DNA from: Filosporella fistucella | Lineage: Eukaryota > Ascomycota > Leotiomycetes > Helotiales | Reading direction: 5' to 3' | DNA: 64,000 nucleotides | Assembly (NCBI GenBank): GCA_030077755.1 | Contig: JAQJZZ010000004.1 | Location: 310,001 to 374,000, forward strand | Shown here: positions 1 through 12,035 of the stretch, one piece after another | Position numbering within the stretch: the stretch's first letter is position 1 | How the letters are laid out: every line of letters starts with the position of its first letter | Notes under the pieces: model-generated | The model's input: the letters and a program-made list of their open reading frames with translations, nothing else | What the model was told of the DNA's origin: nothing | Databases searched by the model: none | Program-made: the position numbers and the translations under genes

Positions 1-518
1 AATTAAAAGTAAGTTATTGGAATCGCAGAATTTATAGTGAATGCCCAAGTTAAACAATGCTATGTGAACATGAATGTAAGACTGATGATCCATTCTGTAT
101 GATTCTCAAAACCTATAATAATGATACTCCAACGACCTCAACTCTCAAATTTTTGACCATTGCTGAATTCTTTGATTGCCGATGATATGTACTTGCTTGG
201 GAATCTGTACCTGTCTAATCTGTTCGTGGTAAGATGTATAAACACGTGACCAATATGACATTCAAACGCGACATTCACTTAATTGTTACTCGACGAGTAG
301 AAAGTTGATAGGTAATGTGAATTACTCCTAGTCATCAGAAATACCCAAGACGTACAAGAGAATTATATAATACTTATTCATGTGAACTTGGATGAGATGG
401 TTTGGGTTCCAATGTGCCTTCCTAAACTTTGTCGGGATGCATCTAACTCAACAAAACCGGATAAAGGAGATGAGTATCGTCTTGATTTCTAGAGATTATA
501 TGGCATCAAAATTCAATA

Positions 519-541
519 CCCCCCCCCCCCCTTTTTTTTTT
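519..541. repeat. C13-T10 homopolymer run
   Basis: Thirteen C followed directly by ten T, just beyond the end of the broken DUF4238 gene. A run of this kind is prone to length change, and its exact length in the assembly should not be trusted. The rest of 1-518 shows no gene I can support. Confidence 0.9.
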
Positions 542-544
542 GGA

Positions 545-1586
545 AGTCCTTGAGTAATTCTTCCCTCTTTGCCTCAGGGAGACGGCTAGTGGTAGAGTCT
601 GTCATGATGCGCATATAAAGTAGCCCGCGAGCTTGATCGAAGTCTTCTTTGTAAAGCTGTTTTCCACCTAGAGATTATTAGGCATGGGGGAAAATCCATT
701 CGGGAACCAACGCTCACTGAGTTCAAAATAGAGATTCTTTGCTTTTTCGCTTTCAAGAAACAAAGCATGCACTTTGTCTTCTGGTATATCCTTTTCCCTC
801 AATATATCCTGCGGCAGATCCGGGGCTTGACCCGCTGGTAAAGTCGAAGCCAAAAGCTTCGCTGCCTGTTGCAATTTCAGAATGGCCCGAATACGAATGG
901 TTTCAGAGGGAAGCACTCTCTGGCCAGCTAGGTATTTCCCAAGCGTCTTCATAGTGGCAGCCTTGCTATTTCTCAACTTGTCCATCCATTCCATTTGGTA
1001 ATCCATCTTCAAGTCAAGAATAGCCTTGATATTGTCCAGCCACACGTCAATGGGTTTCTCTATCTTTTCTCCTTTATGTATTTTAGCATCCTTTCACTAT
1101 TATTTCGTTATAGTCTTCGGTAGTTTTGTGGAAATAGCGCCTGTGGAATCCGCCGCTCCGGTATTTTATAATGAAAAGAAATTTTCTCAAAGAATCCCGT
1201 TGAGTTCTTGTCATCCAAACATCATCCTTTCCTGCCTCGAATGCCTTTTGAATCGTGCTAATGACTTCGCCCGCCCGAGATTCAAGCACGGATAGTTATT
1301 CTTCGACTCGATGCAATTTTCTAGATGCGCCGAGATCGCGGTACATGTCCATCATCTCGAAAATCTTCGCCACTATTGTCTCTATTATGACGGGTTCTTC
1401 ACCAGAGAGGTCGATGCCGTAGAGCAATGGCTCTCCTGCGCGTGATCCATTCTTGCGATTACGATTTTTGGAATTTCGGAAACCAGATGTTAGTTCACCT
1501 GGATGTGAGTAATTTCGTAAAATGAAGCGTGGGATAAAGTGATGATATTGCGACTTTTCTTCAACTGCGGTTGATGATGTCGCCAT
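545..1586 (-). pseudogene. Broken DUF4238-family gene
   Basis: The start at 1586 opens a 96-codon frame with the DUF4238 N-terminal signature (QYHHFIPRFILRNY, residues 14-27). It stops at a TAA at 1296-1298. The same frame continues at once as plausible DUF4238 protein (VLESRAGEVIST...) to a stop at 1083. The similarity then carries on in another frame (PIDVWLDNIKAILDL) down to a TAG at 668. A third frame, beginning LGGKQLYKEDFDQARGLLY, continues to about 545. So I see one nonsense codon and at least two frame changes, none of which is cured by a credible GT-AG intron. DUF4238 proteins are of unknown function, possibly nuclease-like, and are common in fungal accessory regions. A sequencing error could explain one lesion but hardly all three. 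Confidence 0.7.
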
Positions 1587-2416
1587 TCTGCTTGTTTATC
1601 CGATGACCAAAAGCAAGGTTCAGTCGAAGCTAAAAGACGGATTCAGGTATTGTAAATGTCCAGGAAAAGCTGTGGTTCTGGTAGAGTCCCTGTAGAGAAG
1701 TTGCAAGTAGAAATGATTCTTTCATCAACTATATGGCTGACAAACATAATACATCTGTTATCACTCATTACCTAAAATAGCAATCTCGACATCAAAAATC
1801 CACTACCAGCCGCCACTTGCATCTTACTGCACTCTCCCAATGTCCGTATAACTAGGCTATAACATAGTACACTCTTTATCCTTACCAATATCAACATCAA
1901 ACAATAACATCATAATTTTTTACAAAAGAGAAATCCAGAACGGAAATTCAGGAGTCGAAGGGGTGATACTTTAGGAAAGGAGCAGAAAAGCAGAGGAGCG
2001 AAAATTAATGTATTTGTACAATTAAAGCATTCTCTTACAACGATACAGTGAAACGTGTTTTCCTTGTTTAAGAAATTTATTTTCCAAATATTAGCGTGCT
2101 TGTAAAGGTTTATGGTGAAGAATCATTTACCATCTTACCGTAGCTGGAGGAAAAGTTTGGGAAGCGGACTTGGCGAGGTGAGGGGAGTGAATCACGTGGA
2201 CTATGATGGTGACACACACCTCATTCATGTTGAAACCAGCGATATATATAATGCAAATAATGACAGTACGGACGAATAGAAAATGATAGAGAAAGTGAAA
2301 TTGATATTAGTACTATTTGATATAAAACACAAGTTAGCCTTCTCCCTTTCTTCCTCCCTACAAATCACATGATCATCTCCTTCCCCTTTCTCATTTTTTC
2401 AATTCTCACACTCCAC
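1587..2416. other. Intergenic, no gene seen
   Basis: An AT-rich stretch between the divergent 5' end of the DUF4238 relic and the 3' end of the fasciclin gene. The part nearest 2416 is pyrimidine-rich and is probably the 3' UTR of the fasciclin gene. I see no ORF or RNA gene here. Confidence 0.5.
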
Positions 2417-3757
2417 CTACAACCCCAACATTAGCGCTCCACCGAATAAAGCTCCCACACCCACAGCCCCAGTCTTTATAGCCTGCGCGGCACCAGCAGT
2501 CGAAGAGCTGCTCGTAGCAGCACGGGTTGGTGTACTGGTGACGGTCGTAGCAGCCGTAACGCCAGAAGTGAATGGAACGTTGCTAACTGAGGAAGCGCCT
2601 GGGAAAGCTCCGGAGGTGGTGGTTGCACCTGCGGGTGGTGGGGAGGCGGAGGTGTTGTTTGGGTTCAGGACACTGTGGGTGTTAGAATGGTTTGCTTTGT
2701 TGGGGAAAAAAAGAGGAACGGGGAGAATGGGGAAGGTTGAACATACCCGTCGATTACGTGCACAACTCCATTAGCAACCAAAACATCAGGTACAATAACT
2801 TTCGCTGAGTTTACATACACACTTCCATTCACGACTGTAATGGTAACACTCCCTCCATTCACAGTAGGTAGAGTCGTATTAGTGAGTCCAGAACTATATC
2901 CCACGGTCCCGTTGATAACGTGATATGTCAAGATACCGGACAATTGCGCCGTTGTCAAGTTTGGCAGTGCCGATCCAATGGATTGGAATGCAGCGTTTGA
3001 AGGAGCGAAGATTGTCACGTCGCGGAGAGAGTCGACGGTTGTGGCTAAGGAGGCGTTGGTCAGGGCTCCGACGAGGGAGGTTAGGTTCAAGGAGGCAGCT
3101 GTGATAGAGGGACGTTGGGGGATAGAGAGGACTTTGTCGATGATGTGGAGGACGCCGCCGGTGAAATTGAGGTCCTAGATTGTGTTAACATCTGCTTTTG
3201 AAGTTGATTTTGAAGGAGGAGAGGAGGGAGAACAAACAGCAGTAGTAACCACACTCTCAGTCAACAATCCACTAATAAGCGTAGCATTCGTCCCTTTCAA
3301 TCTAGCCTCTACGACCTGTCCACCAGTAACATTCGCGTACGTAGCATTGTTCAAGCTGGTTCGCAAGAACTTGCTCGAGTTCGTGAAGGCGGTGCTGGCA
3401 TATGTCCCGTTCAAGACATGGTATAACAACAGATTCGCAACGGCATTTGGATTTGTAGCGGCGGCTTGACCAGCTGAGGAACCGAGGAAAGCAGTTAGGG
3501 CAGCGTTGGAAGGAGCGAGAACGGTGATGTTTGTTGCGTTTCCTAGGACAGCGAGGATAGCTGGGTCGGCGGAGAGGAGGGCTGATGGAAGTTAGTATAT
3601 CTTCTTTTCATTTCTCCTCTTGTTGGATGGGAGGAGAGGGCAACGTACAAGTCAATTGACTCAAAGAAGCATTCTGCGAAGTCAGCACCTCCGTCAAACT
3701 CTGCGCAGAAACCGTAGCTCCAAGAGCCAGGCAAGGGAGAAGATTTCTGAATTGCAT
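2417..3757 (-). CDS. Secreted fasciclin (FAS1) domain protein, probably GPI-anchored
   Basis: A four-exon model (3757-3649, 3581-3238, 3174-2747, 2672-2417) gives 378 residues, with all phases matching and introns of 67, 63 and 74 nt. It starts at MQFRNLLPCLALGATVSAQ, a clear signal peptide; longer upstream frame is ignored for that reason. Two FAS1 domains follow. The first holds TVLAPSNAAL and LLYHVLNGTY, the second VTIFAPSNAAF, LTYHVINGTV and VVHVIDG. After the second domain comes a Ser/Thr/Pro-rich stretch and a hydrophobic C-terminus (GALFGGALMLGL) typical of a GPI signal. FAS1 proteins are extracellular adhesion or cell-surface proteins; the ligand is unknown. Many Asn-X-Ser/Thr sites are visible. 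It lies alone, facing the tps2 3' end across a gene-poor gap. Confidence 0.9.
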
Positions 3758-5582
3758 TTTCGCTTCGTATATCTCACTCGTATATGCAAACAACAGAAAC
3801 TGATGAACCAAAAACAATCGCATAAAATCTGGGCACCTCCTCTCTTTAAATCCTCAAACGTGATTCACCTCCCCTCCCCAAGGTACCCATCTGCCAACCG
3901 CTCCGACCATCCAAGACCGTACGACTGCCCCTTGGCAAAATGTACAGGCATATTTCTAACAAGGCGCTGTCCCCTCGCATCTCTAGGCGAACTCGCCCAC
4001 TGCACTCTGAGTGGTAGAGAACGGAAATTCATCCCGAAGCCAATTGTTCACTAGCCTTTCTTGGGAAGGAAGGGTGAAAAAGATTTCTTGTTTAGAGGGA
4101 CTTGCAGACGAGAAGGTTGGAAGCACAGATCCGTCATCGCTGTGATGGACACAAGCTGACATATTGAAGCTCTGTCGCGTTGCCAAAAACTTACTCTGCA
4201 CCCCCCATACCAAGGATCTAGGAACTCTCCAAGCTACCCTAGTCTAGCTGATTAGCTAGCACTTCCCCATCTCATAGCTAGCAGCCATATCAAGGAACTG
4301 AATTACTTAGGCATAGAAGAAATGACAAATGATGAAACCAAACTCTGGATAAAAGATCTACTTCTCAGTCATACAAGCACAATTACACATTTCAATATTA
4401 CACATTTCAACTCCTGGATACGAGAAATCTTACCTGCCTAACTACCTACCTCACTCCCTACCTTACCTCCGTAAAGCACGCAAGCTTCCCCATCCTCATC
4501 AAAGATGGTAATCCCACCAAAGCCCAGTACATTATGCACCACCGCGTCACAGCCTTACAATGCCGTCTGCTCAGCCCCATACGATATCGTATGCCAATCG
4601 ACCAGTACACAAATTAACCTCTCTTAGAGCTGCCAGCTCTGCCACCGTACCTTGTCTCAAGCTCCCACTCGGCCCAGATCCGGCAAACGTCCTTAATTGT
4701 GAAATGCTAATTGGTCGATGTAGACGTGAAGTGTAAAACATGACGATCTCAGCGGGTAAATTATGGGTTCGTATCCTTGTACATATGTTTGGGCTAGCCG
4801 GAAGCAGTAACGAGCTGTACCCCGCAAAAGATGGCACATGGGTCTGGGCTGACGTTGAGACGGGCTTCTAGTGCGTGATTTGGGAGTAGAAGGAAGTTTA
4901 GTCGAGAAGAGGTGCTTCGTAAGGCTTGGACGAGGTTAGGTTGCTTTTCATTGGGAAGAGAATTTAGTAATGGGTTAGTAAGTTGTGTGTTGGCAGCTTG
5001 TGAGCGAGCTGTCTTGGTTTGGCGAGTCTGCTTTGCGGCTTGGAGATGTGCGAGGTGCCAAGAGGGAACGGGAGAGTCGGGTCTGGTGGGGAAGAAAAGT
5101 GTGAAAAGACGTGATGAGGGAAGAGGTGAGTTGACCTGAGGCTATGGGAATTGGTAACGTGATGAGGGGGAGAATGGCAGAAGAACCGGTTGAGCGCTGA
5201 AATCTTACCGTTTGAGTTTTGCGTATATTAGATGACGAGACAGATGTGAAATACGAAGTATAAAGCATAGATATATAGAGAAATGAAACAAGGAATAATT
5301 GTCCACAAAAGAAATTATCCTCATCTGCTTCCAACTTTCAATCACGTATAGGCAAGCCATCAAGTATTCACATCCAAGATCTTGGCTGCAGACCGCAATC
5401 GCCATGTAGAAATCATGCTATTCTCTGTAGGTAAACTCCAAATTCACCGTCACTGGCGGGTATCTGTGCCACGCTCTCTTCCATGCAATCCATGCTCATG
5501 CCCACCCGCCATGCTCAAATGCACTTTATAGCAAACCCCACGACCTCACAACACCCAACTCCATCGACATTTACTATTTAAA
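3758..5582. other. Gene-poor intergenic stretch
   Basis: It holds the fasciclin promoter side and the tps2 3' side. Open frames here are short and unconvincing. One minus-strand open stretch near 4455-4550 translates to a coding-like peptide (GCDAVVHNVLGFGG...) bounded by stops, with a possible donor after it, and may be an exon remnant. No RNA gene was recognised. Confidence 0.45.
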
Positions 5583-8500
5583 TCATCTCAATGCCCCTCC
5601 CGGCATCTCATCCGGAATCTTTATTCCAGGCATTTGATCCGGAATACTCCCCTCAACCACAGCCAATGCTCCAAGATCTGCCACATCACCATCGCCACCA
5701 TTAAGCAAAGCAATACTGGATACAACATCACTTGGCTCAAGAAGATGCCAATGTGCAAGCGTCTGTTTGGAACTCGCCCCCACCGTCACCGTAAACACAT
5801 GATTATCTGGTAAGCCAGCTGCATTCAGCGCACGGAACATATCTTCATCGGTGAAATCGTCGCCGAGACAGAGTGAGAATTCGGGAGGCTCGCCAACTTC
5901 TTGGCCATAAGAAGCTACCAGACGCTTGGCAATTTCGCCTTTGTTGATGAATGTGGGCCGAACTTCCAGGTTCATTTTGCCTTGCATCACTTCGACGTCC
6001 CAACTCTTGCCCACTGTATTTTCCAGCTCTTTTTGGCATTCACGTGCGTTGTGTGTTGCAAGTTTCTGGTCAGAGGGGCGATAGTGCCAGGTCAAAGCGC
6101 AACGTTTGCGTTCGATGAAGGATCCTGGACTCATTAGCATTGTACTGATTAACCAAAAGATTGCCCATACCTGGAGTTTCTGCTGTATATTTCTCGAAAC
6201 ACTCCATGACCTCCTTTTGCCAGCCCATATCAAATTTCTCTGCTAGATTCTCCCACTCACTACTACCTGGATGCCGCATGAAACTTCCATGCTCAGCGCT
6301 GAAGCCCAATTCTGGAATAAATCCCAGGTATTGTTGCAAGAAGTCCTGATCACGACCACTGATAATCCATACAGCATTTCGATGATCCGATGCTAGTGCC
6401 TTCAAAGTACGAATAACACGCTCGGAAGGAATAGCGGCGGCAGGATCCCGAACAATAGGAGTCAGAGTTCCATCATAATCGAACATAAAAAGCCTCTTCT
6501 TTGCAGCTCTATATTGTTCCAGTAGTGCCGCCTTATCGAGAAGTGGTGTAGCAACGACGGATTTTGAGGAATTGAGTACAGTAAGTAATCTTTTCACGAA
6601 TCCATTAGACCATGCTTGAACATTTCTTGTCGTAACGTGGTGATACAGGCTGGCATGCATATCGGTCTTCTTGTCTTCAGCCATCGTGAGGGCAAAATTG
6701 ATAGAATTAGCCACTCCAGACAGATCCCAAGGGTTGATATGGATCGCGTCCTTCAAACTGCCAGCCGTTCCAGAAAATTCAGAGAGGATGAGGGGTCCAT
6801 GATCATCTCTTTGACAGACCACGTATTCCAGACTGGTAGTGTTCATACCATCACGAACACTAGTGATCAAACCAATATCTGCTGCTCGGAGAAGCGCAAA
6901 GTATTCTTCTTGTGAGAGATATTGTGGGTAATGTTGAACCGGGGAGTATGAAAGAGATCCATAGGTGCCGTTGATCTTAGCAACAAGTTCGGAAACCTTA
7001 TTGGCAATCTTGTTACCGAGGTCCTCCTTTTCTTCTTCGACACTGGTAGGGCTCGTGACTTGAATCAAAACGACCTTTTCCCTCCACTCAGGGTACATTT
7101 CGAGAAATCTTTCAAAAGCCATCAACTTTTGCGCAACACCACGAACACTATCAAGGCGATCTCTGCCTACGATGATTTTCTGGTCATGATAGAGCTTCTT
7201 CAATTCTCCCACTTTATGATCAACGACCCCACCATCGAATGCGACCTTTTCTACGGCTGCAGCATCGATACCGATAGGGAATATTCCAACAGTAACCTTT
7301 GCACCGTATGCATCCACTCCAGTAATATCCGATGGAAATCCAAGAATCCGGGTACAACAGGAGACGAAATGTCGAGAGTAACTGTGAGATTGGAAACCAA
7401 TCAAATTTGCTCCCAGCACGCCTTCCAAGACGTCCTTACGGCGTGGTAGACAGCGGAGAAATTCGCTACTGGGAAACGGAATATGTAGAAAGAAAGCAAT
7501 ATACATATGTGGAATCTTTTGGCGAAGCATGCTGGGCAAAAGGAGTAGATGATAATCGTGGATCATGACAATGTCTCCTGGCTTATAGATTTCCAAAATT
7601 CGATCTGCGAACTTCTGGTTGAGCCGATAATAGTCTGCCCAAGAGCTACGCTCTGCCACACCATTTGTTGGCTCATGTTGCTTATAGTGAAAAAGAGTAT
7701 ATAACTCATGTTCAGCAAATCTTCTCCATCTTGACTGATCTTTTAAACAAATCGACCCGTCTTTAGCTCCTACTGTTTCATCGTGCAGCCACACAGGGAC
7801 AGTTCGGCATTTCTTATCATGTGAAAGTTGCCATTCCAACCGCGATTGATCTTCTTTGGCAATATACAGCCCCTCTGATTGTGGTGTCTCAACAGGCTTA
7901 ACAAAACCATCTATTGGGATTGGAGCAGAACTCTTGTTCAAAGGAGGAGGAATTCGAGAATTTGTAGTAGTGGTGGCAGGTGGGGTATCAGGAGGGGTCA
8001 ATTCTTCCGAATACTCTATTTCCCCTGTCCAGCCAACCAGAGTATGGTTCCATGGTGTCTTATCGGATGAGAGGTAGGTGAAGGAATCGAAGAGAGCTGA
8101 AGTTCCGCGACGGGTGCTTAAGCCCTAGTTTTGTTAGCAATTTTCGCAGACGCGATCTGCAAACCTACCCAGTCAGAGCCTTTATTGTACTGTAGGGAGT
8201 GTGGTATGCAAAAGGTGGCCGAGATGATGCCCCCACTGAGTCCCAATGAGGGGTTTGCAGCTCGAGGATCAAGCTCTGCCAATGAATCCTGTCTCTGCAG
8301 ACCAGGCGATGTCAAGCTCATACGACGGAGGATTTCGGAATTGGATTTTGCACCCGAGGCAGCATCGCTGGGAGATTGTGCCATGGTTTCTCGTAGTTTG
8401 TGAAGGTCGCGAAAGTAGGAGGAGTCACCAGATTGTGTTGAGTCGTACTCCCCCAGGTGAATCCCTGGTGTGACAGGAATATTTGTGAGAGAAGGTCGAA

Positions 8501-8591
8501 GTCCCGGATGAACTGATTCTTGACGGTCAGGAAGAATAGGACGTGGGGACTCTGCGAGCGCGGCGCCCTCGTTGCTGAATTTCTGCGCCAT
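5583..8591 (-). CDS. tps2: Trehalose-6-phosphate phosphatase (TPS-like GT20 plus TPP HAD domains)
   Basis: Three exons (8591-8169, 8124-6171, 6124-5583) with introns of 44 and 46 nt give 972 residues, the usual size of fungal Tps2/OrlA. The enzyme dephosphorylates trehalose 6-phosphate to trehalose, acting in the cytosol with the Tps1 synthase. An N-terminal Ser-rich, probably disordered region of about 190 residues precedes a GT20 synthase-like domain (HDYHLLLLP, HIPFPSSE, ITSVRDGMN) and then a HAD phosphatase domain with FDYDGTLTP near residue 689 and GDDFTDEDMF near 880. Both phosphatase signature aspartates are present (D690, D692). The second splice restores PGSFIERKRCALTWHYR, a conserved TPP block. 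In the family the GT20 part is usually inactive and serves assembly with Tps1; I infer the same here. It stands alone in its stretch. Confidence 0.95.
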
Positions 8592-8976
8592 GATGAGTTT
8601 GTTTTCAGTTCAATCGCAGACTTGTAACATTAGGGAAAGAAAAGTAGGTTGCAGAATGGCAGAAAATATGTTCATGAAGGATAAGTGAGGTGATAGGAAA
8701 GTTGGCGGACGAGTAAAAAGAGGTGTTGGAGCAATCCCAATAGATTGCTCCAGATGTTTTGGTGGAACGTGGGGCAGTCAAAAGCAGGATTCGTTGAAGG
8801 AGACAAGGCAGCTGGGCCAGGCTGGCGAGGCGGGATGGAGGTTTATCGTACCTGACGTAATAAGAAATTATTGTGCCAACATTTTGTTCACCGCCCTTTT
8901 TATCGAAGAGGATATATGTGAGAGCTCTGAGATCGAGACGAGCAGGTACTGGTATGTAGGAAAAGAACGAGACGGC

Positions 8977-9007
<31 letters not shown>

Positions 9008-9421
9008 AAAAAGTATAAAGACCCCCTTGATGTGGTGGGGTGAAATTGATCTCCGCTGTATTTCTGGCCAGGTCCTGTTGGGTCTTTGTCGGTTGCTTAG
9101 TAACCAGGATTAGTATCTGCAAAGTCCCTTATTCACATTCTAGATCAGGAACCAAACTCCACTTCTCATCAAGCCTTTATGGCTCTCAAGTCTTCCTGAA
9201 ATCCGAACACAATAACTCGGGCGGAGACTGCGGGAAGCTCTCTCAAGGTTTTGCCTTCTTCAAATCTCTCATTTATCATACTTGTCGCAATGGACCAAAT
9301 GCATATCCGGAGAAGCTCCATGCCCTGCTCTGTGCCCAACGACGCCCAACAGTAGCTCTGGACGAGAACACATGTCAGAAAGACTGCACGATAATTCTCT
9401 TCTTATCAACGGCTCTTATGG
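8592..9421. other. tps2 upstream region
   Basis: Promoter and 5' leader side of tps2. It contains a GA microsatellite at 8977-9002. I find no gene; the open frames are short and of low-complexity composition. Confidence 0.5.
8977..9002. repeat. (GA)13 microsatellite
   Basis: An uninterrupted GA run about 390 bp upstream of the tps2 start. It could affect nucleosome placement in the promoter, but that is only a guess. Confidence 0.9.
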
Positions 9422-9880
9422 CTAAATAGATCTTTGCGGTCGCTTTCGAGGCTCAATCATGTTGTGTAAATGAGGCGGCTTTTCTGCAACCTTTCTCACC
9501 GAAGCCGTTCCTGCGAATATTTCCTTCAGTCTGGGATTCGGTCCGACATTGCGAGGTAAGGTATCTCGAGATATCGCGCAAAACTGGGGCTCCTCGATTG
9601 AGGTTATCCGCGGCTTTGCCAATTGCCCGGCCTCGTATGATGGTGTTGTCTCTTTGTTGCAGCTTGCATGAGTGGTTTGTCGAGTGGCTGACCGACATCG
9701 CTTTTCTGCAGTTTCATGCCGTTCATGCAGTTTTGAAGAACGTTCACAAGGCTGAGAACGATGGAAGTGTTGCCGTGGAGATTGGGCAGGTTTGGGTTCT
9801 ACTTGTTCTTCATGAGGTTTCAGATTGAGATATTTTGTCCGCTGCTGCACGCAACGGATCGTAGGATTCTTTGGCTTCAT
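9422..9880 (-). CDS. Hypothetical basic protein, weak
   Basis: A single open frame of 152 residues from an ATG at 9880 to the stop at 9422; the frame stays open further upstream to 10054. I recognise no family. The product is hydrophilic, rich in Arg, Lys, Pro and Gln, with no signal peptide or membrane segment, and ends EPRKRPQRSI. The length and composition slightly favour a real gene over chance, yet there is no motif or intron to support it. It could be a lineage-specific orphan or a chance ORF. Confidence 0.3.
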   Translation of the reverse strand: MKPKNPTIRCVQQRTKYLNLKPHEEQVEPKPAQSPRQHFHRSQPCERSSKLHERHETAEKRCRSATRQTTHASCNKETTPSYEAGQLAKPRITSIEEPQFCAISRDTLPRNVGPNPRLKEIFAGTASVRKVAEKPPHLHNMIEPRKRPQRSI

Positions 9881-10646
9881 ATGACGATTCGACTTTTCAT
9901 TTGACTGTTGCTTGTGTATCAAATGCCACGAGAAGTTTGTGTCGAGAAAAGACACAAGGTGAAGCAAGTCATGAACCCCGCGTCTCTCCCCCACCAAACA
10001 CGTGATGATTATCACCGAATGTGCAACATGCCGGTACCTTGGAGAAAGGGTCAAATATATTTAGGGGCACACCTTTGTACACAATCGAGACCACTTTCTT
10101 TCTTGTTTTCTTGTTAGATGTACGACTGGGTACCTTGTAGAGTTTTGTCTGACACTTGATCATCCAGCCTTGCTAGACGGGATGCATCATATGTCATAAT
10201 TTCCATAATCAATTACTTCATCGAGAACCTTTGCCTGATTTCTTCAAGTTCATTGCTAGATTCTACGTTTCGATCATGAGCGATTCCCATTTCTTCCGTG
10301 TCACAAGATTAAGCGTGCTCGTGAGTATCATGTGACTTCAGCAGCTTTCCACAGCGCGACTAGGACAGCCTTGATCCACCAAGTGGGTGGGACCTTAGAG
10401 AGATACACTTCTATCGCAAATTCCATAGATAGTTGCGAAACTCTTTCCTTTGTAAGAGGAATAGGTATGGCAATTTAGCCTCCTCTGGTTTGCCGCTACC
10501 CCACTTCTGATTGCTTGGAAACCCATTCATACTTTCCACCTTGATTTTCTTATCGCCTTACTCTCATACCCTAATACGCCGGGCTTCAACTTTAATTGTC
10601 TTTGACGTTGAATCTTACCATAAACTATCAAGGGCTGCTTAAAATT
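9881..10646. other. Upstream region of DUF1479 gene
   Basis: No convincing gene. It probably holds the promoter of the plus-strand gene at 10647. Confidence 0.45.
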
Positions 10647-12035
10647 ATGCCATCACGGACGTCTACCTGGCCAGAAGGCTGGCCATCTTTCACAACGAAG
10701 GACAATGATCCCAAAGACACATATCAGCAGGATCTCAAATCAAATATCATCGCCAAGTTTGGAGCTGATAACCTTCGTGCCTCGTGGATCAAAACATGCA
10801 AAGCTCTTTCCACTATCACGTCTTGCATCGCAGCCTCTGGCAATAAAGCTATTCCAATCTTCACGTACGATAAACTTGACACTGGACAAGAGAGCCTGGA
10901 AGCAATGAAAGAAACAGGCTGCTGCATAATTCGTGGAGTCATACCAAAAGGTGAAGCATCACAGCACTTCTTGGAACTTCAATCCTTCATCTCAGACAAC
11001 AGAGATGTTGTCACTGGATGGCCAGCCAAAAGCGTGGCGATCTATCACCTATACAGCAGCCCTACCCAACTCAAGTTGAAAACCAATTCCCGTCATCTAA
11101 AGGTCCAAAAACTTCTCAATGGGCTTTGGACAGACACTTCTATCTCCACTTCCGAGGAAGATGCCTTGTCCGAGCCAGTCCTCTATCCCGACGCATTCCG
11201 AATCCGGCACCCAGGTCAAGATTTTCTGGGCTTAGGACCCCACATCGATGGTGGCTCTCTCTGTCGTTGGGCAGACGCTTCCTATCTGGAAGCCTATGCA
11301 TCCATCCTCAGCGGAAATCCGGAACAATACAATCCATATGGCATGTCTTCTCGAAAAAACGCAGACATGTCCATGTTTCCAGGAGGCGCTCAATGTAGTG
11401 TTTTCCGAGCTTTCCAAGGGTGGACTGCACTGACCCCTTGTCAGCCTGGTTCAGGAGGACTGATGTTACTTCCCGAGGTGAAAGTTGTGACTGCTTATAT
11501 GATGCTTCGCCCTTTCTTCAGGGAACCAGCTGATGGCGATTGGGAAATTGCAGAGAAGTGGGAATTCGATGATAGTGCTTGGTTTCCAGGGACTTATCGG
11601 TGGGACTCGCAGCTCTTGAGTAGAGAGAGTCACCCTCATTTGAAATTAGAGGAGTGTTTGGTTAGTATACCCGAGATAGAGCCGGGCGATACTGTGTGGT
11701 GGCATGCTGATGTATGTTCCACTTCCTCTCTCCTACCCTGAAATTGAACATTGATGATATAGATGTGTCACGCCGTCGAAACGACCCATAATGGCTCCGA
11801 AATTTCTAGTGTAGTATATATTCCTGCTGCTCCTTCTACGCCTTTGAACATCAAGTATATTCGGCAATATTGGAAAGATTTAGTCGCTGGTACTCCACCA
11901 GAGGATTATAAATACCTTGATGGAACTGGGAGTGAGCTGGTATCAAGTAAGCAGAATGAGCGGGAGATGAAGGGTGCGTTGGCACTTGATAGTATTTCGG
12001 CAGAGGGAAGAAGAGGTTTGGGTGAAGGGAGGTAA
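10647..12035 (+). CDS. DUF1479 protein, putative Fe(II)/2-oxoglutarate-type oxygenase
   Basis: Two exons (10647-11711, 11763-12035) joined in phase 0 over a 51-nt intron encode 445 residues. The start is the first ATG (MPSRTSTWPEGWPSF); the frame is open upstream but has only a non-ATG start. The DUF1479 family belongs to the cupin/dioxygenase superfamily. A candidate metal triad is visible: H199-x-D201 in GPHIDGGS and a distal His (H358 in MCHAVE) placed exactly at the splice junction, so correct splicing is needed to build the site. Other family hallmarks are FPGGAQCSVFRAFQGWTAL and EPGDTVWWHAD. The substrate is unknown, there is no targeting signal, and a cytosolic oxygenase is inferred. 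It converges on the PLC-like gene downstream. Confidence 0.88.
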
